A stretch of DNA of 64,000 nucleotides. It comes from Bacteroides intestinalis. GTDB lineage: Bacteria > Bacteroidota > Bacteroidia > Bacteroidales > Bacteroidaceae. How positions within the stretch are numbered: the first letter of the stretch is position 1; the number at the start of each line of letters is the position of its first letter. Location: contig NZ_CABJDN010000003.1 in assembly GCF_902364365.1 (NCBI RefSeq), positions 62,001 to 126,000 of the forward strand, read 5' to 3'. A program made the translations under genes and the position numbers. Below are positions 24,876 to 33,644 of this stretch, piece after piece. A model generated the notes under the pieces. The model did not search any database and was not told the DNA's origin. It saw only the letters and a program-made list of their open reading frames with translations.

Positions 24876-25709
24876 ATGAAAATATCGAAAGCCAATATTC
24901 TGAAATATGTAGCAATGGGGATTATAGTTGCTTGTATTACTACTTTCTTTTTAAAGAAAGAAAAGAAGCATGGACATCCTCGTGATTATGCAGAAATAGC
25001 TGCTGAGAAAATTATCCGCGCTGCCACGGAGTATAATTCCATCAGCTTTTACGTAGATGGAGATACCTTATCCGGTTTTCACTATGAATTAATAGAAGCT
25101 TTTGCACGTGATCATGGCTGGAAAGCCGCTATCACTCCTGAAATGAGTTTCGATAAACGGCTCGAAGGACTGGCAGATGGAGAGTTTGATGTCATTGCTT
25201 ACGGCATTCTGGCTACCAGTGAATTGAAAGATTCCTTATTACTTACGACTCCGATTGTGCTGAACAAACAGATTCTCGTACAAAGAAAAGCCACTTCCCC
25301 CACTGACTCCATATTCGTTAAAAGTCAATTGGACTTGGCTGGAAAAACCTTGCACGTAGTGAAAGGATCACCATCCATCTTGCGTATCCATAATCTGGGA
25401 AACGAGATTGGAGATACCATATATATTAAGGAAATAGACAAATACGGTTCGGAACAATTGATAGCTCTTGTAGCCCATGGTGACATTGACTATGCCGTAT
25501 GTGATGAAAGCATTGCCCGTATCGTTTCAGATAGTTTTCCACAAATAGATATCAATACCGATATCAGTTTCACACAATTCTATTCCTGGGGAGTCAGCAA
25601 ACAGTCGCCTGTTTTATTAGACAGTCTTAATTCATGGCTGCAAACCTTTTGTAACAGCAAAGAATTTCAATCGATCTACCATAAATATTACCAGTCTTCC
25701 AGCAGATAA
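24876..25709 (+). CDS. solute-binding-protein-family-3-like membrane-anchored protein
   Basis: 277 aa. An N-terminal membrane segment (YVAMGIIVACITTFFL) is followed by a periplasmic domain of the type in amino-acid-binding proteins and the N-terminal part of MltF: SGFHYELIEAFARDHGWK, RLEGLADGEFDVIAYGI, and LAGKTLHVVKGSPS with a hinge near 180. There is no lytic transglycosylase domain after it. Twelve bases downstream of the porin gene, so likely cotranscribed. It may sense a small molecule or cell-wall fragment; ligand unknown. Confidence 0.75.
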   Translation: MKISKANILKYVAMGIIVACITTFFLKKEKKHGHPRDYAEIAAEKIIRAATEYNSISFYVDGDTLSGFHYELIEAFARDHGWKAAITPEMSFDKRLEGLADGEFDVIAYGILATSELKDSLLLTTPIVLNKQILVQRKATSPTDSIFVKSQLDLAGKTLHVVKGSPSILRIHNLGNEIGDTIYIKEIDKYGSEQLIALVAHGDIDYAVCDESIARIVSDSFPQIDINTDISFTQFYSWGVSKQSPVLLDSLNSWLQTFCNSKEFQSIYHKYYQSSSR

Positions 25710-25755
25710 TAACTCCTTTATCGTATACTTCCTTATAGTTCACCAAAACTCCACA

Positions 25756-25909
25756 CGGTAACTCCATTTACAGTCTGAAGTAAAGATCGTTACATACTGA
25801 GGTAAAGGCCGTTACATGCCAAGGTAAAAGCCGTTACAATAGGCGGTAAAGGTCGTTACATCCTACAGTAAATGCTTTTACATTATGGGGTAAATTGCAT
25901 GTAAATGCT
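25756..25909. repeat. 14-unit 11-bp-period array between convergent genes
   Basis: Fourteen 11-bp units follow without a single indel. Odd units look like AGGTAAAGGCC (25800-25810), even units like GTTACATGCCA (25811-25821), so the array is also seven 22-bp repeats. GTAA/TTAC half-sites alternate in orientation along one helix face. It fills the gap between the solute-binding gene and nadE, which converge. No spacer-repeat structure of CRISPR type and no ORF. Confidence 0.88.
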
Positions 25910-25940
25910 ATTTGCTGATAATCAACAAATTACATCATCA

Positions 25941-27866
25941 CTACAAACTATCCACTTCCCTCAACCACATTTCTGATGAAGCATCACTCGGCATACGCCA
26001 GTCACCACGTGGGCTGATAGAAATACTACCTACCTTAGGTCCGTCCGGCAAACAAGAGCGTTTGAATTGCTGATTGAAAAAACGGCGGAAGAATACTTGC
26101 AACCACTTCTTAATGGTCTCTTCATCATACATATCCTTAAACGTACGCGCTGCAAGGAAAAATATCTTGGAAGGACGGAAGCCACAACGCAGGAAATAGT
26201 ACAAGAAGAAATCATGCAATTCATACGGACCAACCAAGTCTTCCGTGATTTGTTTGATATTCCCGTTTTCATCTGCCGGAATAAGTTCCGGACTTATCGG
26301 AGTATCGACAATGTCCAGTAGCGTTGCACGAGAAGCTGCATCCATATCATTCTCAGCCACCCACTTCACCAAATGCTTGACCAATGTCTTAGGAACACTT
26401 CCATTCACACCATACATAGACATATGGTCGCCATTATAAGTTGCCCATCCCAGCGCTAATTCTGAAAGGTCACCCGTACCTATCACCATTCCCCAAGTCT
26501 GGTTGGCAATATCCATTAATATCTGTGTGCGCTCGCGAGCCTGTGCATTTTCATAGACCACATCGTGTACATTGATGTCGTGATCTATATCTTTGAAATG
26601 CTGAATACAAGCTTCTTTGATGCTGACCTCACGCACGGTAATCCCCAAAGAGTTCATTAAATCCACCGCATTCGTATGCGTACGGTCAGTGGTGCCAAAA
26701 CCCGGCATCGTCACACCGATAATGTCTTTGCGGGACCATCCCAATTTATCAAAGGTCTTTACACATACCAGCAGTGCCAAGGTAGAATCCAATCCACCGG
26801 AAATACCAACCACCGCACTTTTAGCGCACGTATGTACCAGACGTTGTGCCAGACCGGAAACCTGTATCGAAAATATTTCTTCGCAACGCTCATTCAATGC
26901 AGTTCCTTGCGGTACAAACGGATGCGGATCGAAACGACGCGTCAGGTTCAGTTCTTTACTATTCACATATTCCGTAGAAACACGTACTGCTTCCTCCGGT
27001 GCACAATGTGCCCGACAGGCAACAAATGTTGTGTTTACACGCCTTTCTATACGCAAATGTTCCACATCAATCTCACCAATGACAACTTGCTCCTCAAAAG
27101 AGAAGCGTTTACTATGTTCTATTAAGCTGCCATTTTCATAAATCAAACCGTTTCCGGCAAACACTACGTCAGTAGTGGATTCTCCGAAGCCACACGAACA
27201 GAATACATAACCGGCAATACAGCGTGCCGATTGCTGACTAATTAGAGAGCGCAAATAATTATGCTTTCCAATTCCTTCATTATCAGCAGAAAGATTAAAC
27301 AGGATCTCTGCACCTTGCAATGCCAGTGAGGAACTGGGCGGAATAGGTGCCCACAGATCTTCACAGATTTCAATGCCGAATGTCGTATCTGCCATCTCAA
27401 ACAGTAAATTGGCTCCCATGGGAACCAGTTGTCCGCAAAGGCGTACACTGGTCTCACTAACATCAACAGCAGATGTAAACCAGCGTTTCTCGTAGAATTC
27501 CTTGTAATTAGGAAGATAAGTCTTAGGTACCACACCCAGCACTTTTCCTTTCTGAATTACGACGGCTGCATTCAGCAATACACCATTCATCGCTATCGGC
27601 ATACCCAGTATAGCTATTATGTCCAGCTGTCGTGTATTACTTATAATATGTATCAGCCCCATTTCTGCTTCTTCAAGCAACAGTTGCTGCGCAAACAGAT
27701 CGCCGCATGTATACCCTGTGACACACAGTTCCGGAAAGACTATGATTTGTACGCCTTTTCCTTCAGCTATGATTATCTCCTTTTCTATTTCTCCGGCATT
27801 GAACTTGCAGTCCGCCACCTTCACACGGGGCACAGCCGCCGCTACCTTTACATATCCGTAATTCAT
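25941..27866 (-). CDS. nadE: glutamine-dependent NAD+ synthase
   Basis: 641 aa from ATG 27866. The N-terminal nitrilase-type glutaminase domain (1 to about 270) has catalytic Glu in VFPELCVTGYTCGD and Cys in GIEICEDLWAP. The C-terminal synthetase domain has the ATP-loop SGGLDSTLALLV and the later GTGDLSELALGWATYNGDHM. It makes NAD+ from deamido-NAD+, ATP and glutamine in the cytoplasm. The start is supported by a minus-strand -7 box at 27894-27901, which would place the transcript start about 20 nt upstream. A longer TTG-initiated frame would begin inside that box. Confidence 0.95.
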   Translation of the reverse strand: MNYGYVKVAAAVPRVKVADCKFNAGEIEKEIIIAEGKGVQIIVFPELCVTGYTCGDLFAQQLLLEEAEMGLIHIISNTRQLDIIAILGMPIAMNGVLLNAAVVIQKGKVLGVVPKTYLPNYKEFYEKRWFTSAVDVSETSVRLCGQLVPMGANLLFEMADTTFGIEICEDLWAPIPPSSSLALQGAEILFNLSADNEGIGKHNYLRSLISQQSARCIAGYVFCSCGFGESTTDVVFAGNGLIYENGSLIEHSKRFSFEEQVVIGEIDVEHLRIERRVNTTFVACRAHCAPEEAVRVSTEYVNSKELNLTRRFDPHPFVPQGTALNERCEEIFSIQVSGLAQRLVHTCAKSAVVGISGGLDSTLALLVCVKTFDKLGWSRKDIIGVTMPGFGTTDRTHTNAVDLMNSLGITVREVSIKEACIQHFKDIDHDINVHDVVYENAQARERTQILMDIANQTWGMVIGTGDLSELALGWATYNGDHMSMYGVNGSVPKTLVKHLVKWVAENDMDAASRATLLDIVDTPISPELIPADENGNIKQITEDLVGPYELHDFFLYYFLRCGFRPSKIFFLAARTFKDMYDEETIKKWLQVFFRRFFNQQFKRSCLPDGPKVGSISISPRGDWRMPSDASSEMWLREVDSL

Positions 27867-27893
27867 AAGGATGTCATTTATAAAATTTGACGG

Positions 27894-27901
27894 CAAAAAT
27901 A
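27894..27901 (-). promoter_or_regulatory. -7 box TATTTTTG for nadE
   Basis: Exact TAnnTTTG match on the minus strand, 28 bp upstream of the nadE ATG, with TTTGTGG about 20 bp further upstream. Confidence 0.6.
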
Positions 27902-28003
27902 CAGTTATTTATCCACAAACACAAAATAATCATTTCTTTCACTTCGTATATCCCGGATTATTTGTACTTTTAGCCACATTTTAAAGCACGTTATACAAAA
28001 CTC

Positions 28004-29890
28004 ATGAGGCCCCATAGTACACTCCATAAATGGCTACTTTCACTAATATTATTAGTCGGATGTCTTTCTGTTTCTGCTAAAGAAAAAGAATACGTGTTAT
28101 TTCTTAGCTCCGTCAATGCCGAAGAGGCCTGGATACATGGTTTTCTGAATGAAATCCAAAAATGTTTTCCCTATAATAAAAACATAGAACTACACAATTA
28201 TTTTCTCACGGTCCCGGTATTAAAAAGCGAAGAAGAGGTCAGACAAGCTCAAGCTAATATATTACAGACATATCCTACTCCACCAAAAGCAGTCATAATT
28301 GTTGGCGACCCGGGATGGTTGGTCAGCGCACCTATTTTCGATGGTCCCTGGAAAGATATCCCTGTTATCCTTTGTTATTCCCGTAAAAGGGTTCCAGCCG
28401 ACCTGCAAACATTACTAAGTAAGGTTCCTCTAACAAAAGAAAACAGCATTCCCATTGAGAAATTCAATAAAAACTACAATATCACTGTACTGGAACAGCC
28501 ATATTACATCAAGCAAACCCTTGAACTCATCCGGCAGCTTCAACCGGAAGTCAAACGAATCGCTTTCATTTCCGATGATCGCTATATCAGCGTTGTTACT
28601 CGTCAGGCAATAAAAGAAGTGATGCAAAAAGATTTTCCCACTCTGCAACTGGAGCTTTTATCCTCTGAACAAATAAGCACCGAAGAATTACTGGACACAC
28701 TTACCAGCTACAAAAAAACGACCGGGGTCATCTATTATGCCTGGCTCCGACAATATGGAAGCAATAAGAATTATTATCTATCGGACCACCTTAAAAAAAT
28801 ACTTCCCAGCTTCCTGGAAGTTCCGGTATTCACATTAGCCGATTTAAACCTTCAAGAAAACTTATATGTAGGCGGGCATTATATCTCCATCCATGATTTC
28901 ACGAACACAGTAATGTCTTTAATCGGTCGTATTTTATCAGGCGAAGCCGCCTCTTCCATCCCTTATCAAAATGGTGGAGTTCCACAGACTTATCTCAATT
29001 TCGCCGATCTGAAGTGGTGTAAAATTCCCGAAAACTTATATCCGAAAGATGCGGTTTATTTCTTTCAGCCTCCTACTTTCTACCAACAATATAAAACTTA
29101 TATCTGGATGACAGGCTTATTCATAGCCCTACTCATTGTTCTGTATATTTTCTACTATATCCATTCCCAAAGACATAAAAAGGAACTCATTCAAGCTAAG
29201 GAACGTGCCGAAGAATCCGACCGATTAAAGTCTGCTTTTCTTGCCAACATGAGCCATGAGATACGTACTCCTCTCAATGCAATTGTCGGCTTTTCCAGTA
29301 TTCTTGCTGAGACAACAGACACACCGGAAAATCATGAATACATCAGAATTATAGAAGATAACAATTACCTGTTATTACAACTCATAAACGACATCCTCGA
29401 TTTGTCAAGAATAGAAGCCGGTTTACTGGACTTCTGCTACACCAATGTAGACGTAAACAGCTGTATCCGTAAACTTGAGGATGCCTTCCGTTTCAGGATG
29501 CCGGCAAACGTGAAATGTGTAACAGAATTCGGTATGAAGAAATGCTATATCCATACCGAAAAGAACCGTCTGATGCAAGTACTTGGAAATTACTTCTCCA
29601 ATGCTATCAAATACACCAATCAAGGAAGCATTACCATTGGTTATTATCCTCCCAAAGACGGAAAAATCCGTTTCTATGTACGGGATACAGGTTGTGGTAT
29701 TTCCCCCGATAAACAACAAACCATTTTTCAGCGTTTTGTAAAGCTGGACAACTTCAAGCAAGGCACAGGACTCGGCTTGTCTATCTGCCAAATGATAGCT
29801 GAAAAGATGAATGCCACTGTCGGAATACATTCTGAAGTGAATAAAGGTTCCGAGTTCTGGATAGAGCTCCCTTACCAACCCATTAATTAA
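28004..29890 (+). CDS. sensor histidine kinase with periplasmic ABC-substrate-binding-like domain
   Basis: 628 aa. Signal peptide (LLSLILLVGCLSVSA), then a periplasmic two-lobed domain (about 25-350, with PPKAVIIVGDPGW and QPEVKRIAFISDDRYISVV) like the ABC sugar-binding/PF04392 type, one membrane helix (MTGLFIALLIVLYIFYYI), and a cytoplasmic kinase. The phospho-acceptor is His418 in NMSHEIRTPLNA; the ATPase domain has N, G1 and G2 boxes (VLGNYFSNAIKYT, DTGCGIS, GTGLGLSICQ). No response regulator lies beside it and no receiver domain is fused, so it is an orphan kinase. Ligand unknown. Confidence 0.88.
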   Translation: MRPHSTLHKWLLSLILLVGCLSVSAKEKEYVLFLSSVNAEEAWIHGFLNEIQKCFPYNKNIELHNYFLTVPVLKSEEEVRQAQANILQTYPTPPKAVIIVGDPGWLVSAPIFDGPWKDIPVILCYSRKRVPADLQTLLSKVPLTKENSIPIEKFNKNYNITVLEQPYYIKQTLELIRQLQPEVKRIAFISDDRYISVVTRQAIKEVMQKDFPTLQLELLSSEQISTEELLDTLTSYKKTTGVIYYAWLRQYGSNKNYYLSDHLKKILPSFLEVPVFTLADLNLQENLYVGGHYISIHDFTNTVMSLIGRILSGEAASSIPYQNGGVPQTYLNFADLKWCKIPENLYPKDAVYFFQPPTFYQQYKTYIWMTGLFIALLIVLYIFYYIHSQRHKKELIQAKERAEESDRLKSAFLANMSHEIRTPLNAIVGFSSILAETTDTPENHEYIRIIEDNNYLLLQLINDILDLSRIEAGLLDFCYTNVDVNSCIRKLEDAFRFRMPANVKCVTEFGMKKCYIHTEKNRLMQVLGNYFSNAIKYTNQGSITIGYYPPKDGKIRFYVRDTGCGISPDKQQTIFQRFVKLDNFKQGTGLGLSICQMIAEKMNATVGIHSEVNKGSEFWIELPYQPIN

Positions 29891-29961
29891 AAATAGAACT
29901 ATTATTAGCAACAAGACAACAAAAAAGATTAGAAATCTTTTGGAAAATTCAAAGAAGTCTT

Positions 29962-29969
29962 TATCTTTG
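29962..29969 (+). promoter_or_regulatory. -7 box TATCTTTG for the PerR-like gene
   Basis: Exact consensus, 46 bp before the start at 30016. Probably drives both the regulator and rubrerythrin. Confidence 0.7.
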
Positions 29970-30015
29970 CAAGCGAAATAAAAATGTAATTATTACAAGT
30001 TTGAATTAAGAAAAT

Positions 30016-30426
30016 ATGGAAATAGTAGTAGAACGATTGCAAGGGCATAATATCAAACCTTCGGTGCAGCGCATTGCCATCATGAAATATCTTATGGAGC
30101 ACCGCACACATCCGACGGTAGACGAGATTTATACAGCACTGTCTCCTACTATACCGACACTCTCAAAAACGACAGTTTACAACACACTGAAAATTTTGAG
30201 CGAACAAGGAGCTGCACAGACGCTGACCATTGATGAGCGTAACACATGTTATGATGCCGACACTACTCCACATGCACATTTCCTGTGCAAGCGCTGTGGT
30301 AAAGTTTATGATCTGACGTGCAATGATACTGTAAGACAAGTGGTAGATACAGATATGGATGGACACGAAGTGCAGGAAATCCACTATTATTACAAAGGAA
30401 TCTGTAAACAATGTAAAGAAGACTAA
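30016..30426 (+). CDS. Fur-family regulator, probably PerR-like
   Basis: 136 aa, cytoplasmic. Winged-helix DNA-binding domain (KPSVQRIAIMKYLMEHRTHP ... LSKTTVYNTLKILSEQG) and a metal-binding dimerisation domain with DADTTPHAHFLCKRCGKVYD and a second pair CKQC near the C-terminus, giving the CxxC...CxxC structural zinc site of Fur/PerR proteins. Next to rubrerythrin, it is most likely a peroxide-responsive repressor rather than an iron or zinc regulator; that is inference from context. Confidence 0.85.
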   Translation: MEIVVERLQGHNIKPSVQRIAIMKYLMEHRTHPTVDEIYTALSPTIPTLSKTTVYNTLKILSEQGAAQTLTIDERNTCYDADTTPHAHFLCKRCGKVYDLTCNDTVRQVVDTDMDGHEVQEIHYYYKGICKQCKED

Positions 30427-30478
30427 CGTTTTATTATAAGAACGAACGAATAACTAATTCAATTAAATCAAAAAGAAA

Positions 30479-31036
30479 ATGAAAAAATTTAGATGTACTG
30501 TATGCGGTTACGTATATGAAGGTGATGCCGCTCCTGAGAAATGCCCATTGTGTAAAGCTCCTGCAAGCAAGTTCGTAGAAGTTGTAGAAACTACAGAAGA
30601 TGGTCCTCTATCTTTTGCTGACGAACATGTAATCGGTGTAGCTAAAGGTTGTGACGACGAAATGATCAAAGACTTAAACAATCACTTCATGGGCGAATGT
30701 ACAGAAGTTGGTATGTACTTGGCTATGAGCCGTCAGGCTGACCGTGAAGGTTACCCCGAAGTAGCTGAAGCTTTCAAACGTTATGCTTGGGAAGAAGCAG
30801 AACACGCTTCCAAATTTGCTGAACTGTTGGGCGACTGTGTATGGGATACCAAAACTAACCTCGAAAAGAGAATGAATGCCGAATCCGGTGCTTGCGAAGA
30901 CAAGAAGCGTATTGCTACTCGTGCAAAAGCTTTGAATCTGGATGCTATCCATGACACTGTTCATGAAATGGCTAAAGATGAAGCTCGCCACGGTAAAGGC
31001 TTCGAAGGGCTGTACAACCGTTATTTCAAGAAATAA
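30479..31036 (+). CDS. reverse rubrerythrin (N-terminal rubredoxin domain)
   Basis: 185 aa. The rubredoxin-like Fe(Cys)4 domain is at the N-terminus (Cys6, Cys9, Cys22, Cys25 in [13 protein letters not shown] and EKCPLCK), followed by the diiron ferritin-like helices with ExxH motifs EEAEHAS and DEARHGKG. Classical rubrerythrins have the order reversed. It reduces hydrogen peroxide to water, protecting an anaerobe from oxygen. It lies 52 bp after the PerR-like gene and is followed by a terminator. Confidence 0.93.
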   Translation: MKKFRCTVCGYVYEGDAAPEKCPLCKAPASKFVEVVETTEDGPLSFADEHVIGVAKGCDDEMIKDLNNHFMGECTEVGMYLAMSRQADREGYPEVAEAFKRYAWEEAEHASKFAELLGDCVWDTKTNLEKRMNAESGACEDKKRIATRAKALNLDAIHDTVHEMAKDEARHGKGFEGLYNRYFKK

Positions 31037-31057
31037 TGTGGATTTAATCCAATCCTC

Positions 31058-31090
31058 AAGGGGCTGTGCGAAAGTACAGCCCTTTTTTTT
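31058..31090 (+). terminator. terminator after rubrerythrin
   Basis: GGGCTGT pairs with ACAGCCC around GCGAAAGT, followed by eight T. Confidence 0.9.
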
Positions 31091-31136
31091 ATATTTGATG
31101 TCACGTTCTCCTTTCTCGTTCGTCTTAGTTATGTAA

Positions 31137-31658
31137 ATGGAACTCAAACAATTTAAAATATCCGTTCTACCCCTCCGCAATAAACTATTGAATTATGCGC
31201 GGAAACTGACTGAAAGTCCGGACGATGCAGAAGATGCCGTACAGGAAGTCCTGCTCAAGCTATGGAATAAAAGGCTTGAACTGGAACAGTACCGAAGTAT
31301 CGAAGCATTCGCCATGACCATGACACATAATCTCTGTATGGACATGTGGCGTACTAAACATATAACCAACGTACCATTGGAATATGTACAAGATGCCACC
31401 CCCAGCGGAACACCAGAACGGTTGCTTGAAATAAAAGACGAGATTCGTCTGATGCATGAGATTATCAATTCACTGCCCGACTTGCAGCGCACTATCATGC
31501 GGATGAAGGATATCGAAGAGTACGAAACAGAAGAAATTGCCGACATCACAGGGTGTAATCCGGAAGCTATCCGAAGTAACCTGTCGAGAGCACGGAAGAA
31601 AGTGAGGGAAATTTACATGCAAACCATACAAGAAAAAATAAGGAGGAAACAAGCATGA
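31137..31658 (+). CDS. ECF-type RNA polymerase sigma factor
   Basis: 173 aa. Region 2 (about 15-85: LNYARKLTESPDDAEDAVQE, LLKLWNKR, MTMTHNLCMDMWRTK) and region 4 (about 115-165: LPDLQRTIMRMKDIEEYETE, EIADITGCNPEAIRSNLSRA) of the sigma-70 family are both present, with no region 1 or 3, as in ECF factors. It overlaps the next gene by ATGA, so sigma and the following membrane protein are translationally coupled. Probably directs transcription of envelope genes, perhaps its own operon. Confidence 0.92.
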   Translation: MELKQFKISVLPLRNKLLNYARKLTESPDDAEDAVQEVLLKLWNKRLELEQYRSIEAFAMTMTHNLCMDMWRTKHITNVPLEYVQDATPSGTPERLLEIKDEIRLMHEIINSLPDLQRTIMRMKDIEEYETEEIADITGCNPEAIRSNLSRARKKVREIYMQTIQEKIRRKQA

Positions 31659-32071
31659 AGATAGAAGAATTAATAGATCGCTATTTCGAGGGACAGACCT
31701 CATGTGACGAAGAGCGCGAATTGCGCCGTTTCTTCACACAAGAGAATATACCGGAATCCCTACAAGTATACCGTCCCCTGTTTGCCTGCCTGGCTCAAGA
31801 AGCAAAAGCATTCCGGAAAGAAAGCATCCCTGCTAAAAAACTCTCTTTCCGTCGACGCTTCATTTATATGACCGGGGGAATAGCTGCCGGACTATTATTA
31901 CTTATCGGCATTGCAGGTACACAACGTTATCTTCATGTCACTCCGGATAACTATGTCATCATCGACGGTAAACAATACACCGATGAGAACCTCGTACGTG
32001 AACAAGCCCTTGCAGCTTTCCGCGATATGCGGACTACGGAGGATGAAGTACTTGACCTGATGTTTGAATAA
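31655..32071 (+). CDS. single-pass membrane protein, probable anti-sigma factor
   Basis: 138 aa. A cytoplasmic N-terminal part (MKIEELIDRYFEGQTSCDEE...LRRFF) is followed by one membrane helix (YMTGGIAAGLLLLIGIAGT, about 72-90) and a short periplasmic tail with YVIIDGKQYTDE. Size, topology and ATGA coupling to the ECF gene fit a small anti-sigma factor. The N-terminal motif is common in Bacteroides proteins placed after ECF genes. Function is inferred. Confidence 0.7.
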   Translation: MKIEELIDRYFEGQTSCDEERELRRFFTQENIPESLQVYRPLFACLAQEAKAFRKESIPAKKLSFRRRFIYMTGGIAAGLLLLIGIAGTQRYLHVTPDNYVIIDGKQYTDENLVREQALAAFRDMRTTEDEVLDLMFE

Positions 32072-32086
32072 TAAAAATCAATAGAT

Positions 32087-32536
32087 ATGATTATGAAAAA
32101 GCTCATTCGTACCCTGCTATGCTGCCTGCTGTTTCTACTCAGCACCGGTATGTACGCCCAAAAGGGGCTACAAATAGCTTCCGTATTTCAAAAATACGGT
32201 AACGAGAAAGGGGCCACTTATGTGGAATTATCGAAGATGTTATCCAAAACATGGGACATTACCCATTACCAAAGCCTAAAGCTATCGAAAGCCGAAAAAG
32301 CATTGCCTGACATTTACCGTTGCCTGGAAGCCGATCGGGAATATGCCAAAAAGATCAAAGAGGTAATCACAGATGGACGTATTCAATCGGGATACTATCA
32401 GCTGCCTCCGGTAAAAGACAAAACCAATCGATTCATTTTGTTCCGACTCGGGAAAAAAGGTGAAGCTACGCTTATCTATATCGAAGGAGAAATAGACAGC
32501 GATGACCTTGTCACACTAATATTCAGTAAAGACTAA
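32087..32536 (+). CDS. secreted protein of the ECF operon, unknown function
   Basis: 149 aa (or 147 from the second ATG at 32093). A signal peptide (LLCCLLFLLSTGMYAQ) is followed by a compact alpha/beta domain including SVFQKYGNEKGATYVELSKM and a C-terminal GEATLIYIEGEIDSDDLVTL. The pattern of a short lipid- or membrane-proximal domain in an ECF operon is common in Bacteroides, but no function is known to me. It lies 15 bp after the anti-sigma gene. Confidence 0.7.
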   Translation: MIMKKLIRTLLCCLLFLLSTGMYAQKGLQIASVFQKYGNEKGATYVELSKMLSKTWDITHYQSLKLSKAEKALPDIYRCLEADREYAKKIKEVITDGRIQSGYYQLPPVKDKTNRFILFRLGKKGEATLIYIEGEIDSDDLVTLIFSKD

Positions 32537-32570
32537 TATTGAAAATTATAAATCACAAATAATAAATCTT

Positions 32571-33446
32571 ATGAAACGAATACTCTTTTTATTTCTGATC
32601 ATGACTTCAATGACAGTCGTGGCACAAGAAAGCATCCCGCAAGACACAACCCTCTACCTCAACGGACGGAAGGTGGTTATTAAAGAACGTGATGGTAAAA
32701 TCAAAGTAAAAATGTATGAAGCGAAAGCTGAAAATGACACCATAGAAAATACTCAGGTATTTGAAGGTGTGTATCTGGACGGGCGCAGCATTGAGCGAAC
32801 CACCACAGTTTCCGTACCTTTCGTGAAGAAAAAGAAAGGCTACTACCGCTTTGATCCGCACTACCCTGCTATTTACTTCGGTTTCAACAAACTGGCAAGC
32901 AGCACGTTCCAATATTCTGCCAAAGTACCACAACTTGGTTCTAAGTCTTGGGAATGGGGAATTAATCTGTTCAATACCGGCGTAGCTATTACACGAGACA
33001 ATCATTGGGGATTAACTACGACTCTCGGACTTGCACGCATCGTCTATAAATTAGATGATAACTATGGTTTCGAAAAGATCGATGGCATCACTGTTTGCCG
33101 ACAAGCCGACGATATAGACTATCAAAAGAGTTGGCTGCGCTATTGGGCTTTCCGCCTACCTGTCAGCCTGGAGTGGCAAACCAAATTTGGCAGCCGCCGT
33201 GCTTTCATTGCAGCCGGTCCGGAAATGGAATGGCGCGTGGGGGTTAAATCCAGAGCTAAATATGATAATAAGAAACACACTTTGAGCGACAAACTGAACA
33301 CTCATCCACTTGGAATGAACCTGTTGTTGCAAGCCGGTTACGGTTGCCTGGGATTCAATGCCCGTTTTGCACTAACTTCCTTGTTTGAAAAGAACAAAGG
33401 CCCTGAACTCTACCCGGCTTCTATAGGTATAGGTTGGTACTGGTAA
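32571..33446 (+). CDS. outer-membrane beta-barrel protein of the ECF operon
   Basis: 291 aa. Signal peptide (LFLIMTSMTVVAQE), a charged N-terminal region, then a small barrel-like domain with strands such as SWEWGINLFNTGVAI, HWGLTTTLGLARIVYKL and a C-terminal IGIGWYW ending in aromatic residues as outer-membrane barrels do. Last gene of the sigma/anti-sigma/secreted/barrel operon. It may be the envelope output or sensor of the system; function unknown. The 11-bp array starts 2 bp after its stop codon. Confidence 0.72.
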   Translation: MKRILFLFLIMTSMTVVAQESIPQDTTLYLNGRKVVIKERDGKIKVKMYEAKAENDTIENTQVFEGVYLDGRSIERTTTVSVPFVKKKKGYYRFDPHYPAIYFGFNKLASSTFQYSAKVPQLGSKSWEWGINLFNTGVAITRDNHWGLTTTLGLARIVYKLDDNYGFEKIDGITVCRQADDIDYQKSWLRYWAFRLPVSLEWQTKFGSRRAFIAAGPEMEWRVGVKSRAKYDNKKHTLSDKLNTHPLGMNLLLQAGYGCLGFNARFALTSLFEKNKGPELYPASIGIGWYW

Positions 33447-33448
33447 AT

Positions 33449-33580
33449 CGTCCCGTAAGCTAAGAAAATCTGTTCCACGAGATAAAATAATCCGTCCCCT
33501 GAGATGAATTTCTTCATCTCAGGGGATGTTCTTTTTCATTTCAGGAGATGATTTCAGTTGTCTCCTGTAATCGGGTGCAC
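33449..33580. repeat. 12-unit 11-bp-period array before guanine deaminase
   Basis: Twelve 11-bp units in exact phase from 33449 to 33580. Two half-unit types alternate, for example CGTCCCCTGAG with ATGAATTTCTT and CATTTCAGGAG with ATGATTTCAGT, giving six 22-bp repeats. Internal palindromes (CCCCTGAGATGAA ... TTCATCTCAGGGG) mean a strong hairpin is possible. Confidence 0.85.
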
Positions 33581-33607
33581 AATCTTGGAGAATATAAAAA
33601 ACATTGT

Positions 33608-33615
33608 TATCTTTG
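33608..33615 (+). promoter_or_regulatory. -7 box TATCTTTG for guanine deaminase
   Basis: Exact consensus, 29 bp before the start at 33645. It supports that start over the longer upstream frame. Confidence 0.75.
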
Positions 33616-33644
33616 TCAGTAACACTAAAAATAATCATTTCATT

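Noticed and set aside
25756..25909. Possible CRISPR array
   Set aside because: Repeat units of 11 or 22 bp follow each other directly with no unique spacers, units are degenerate, and no cas gene is nearby.
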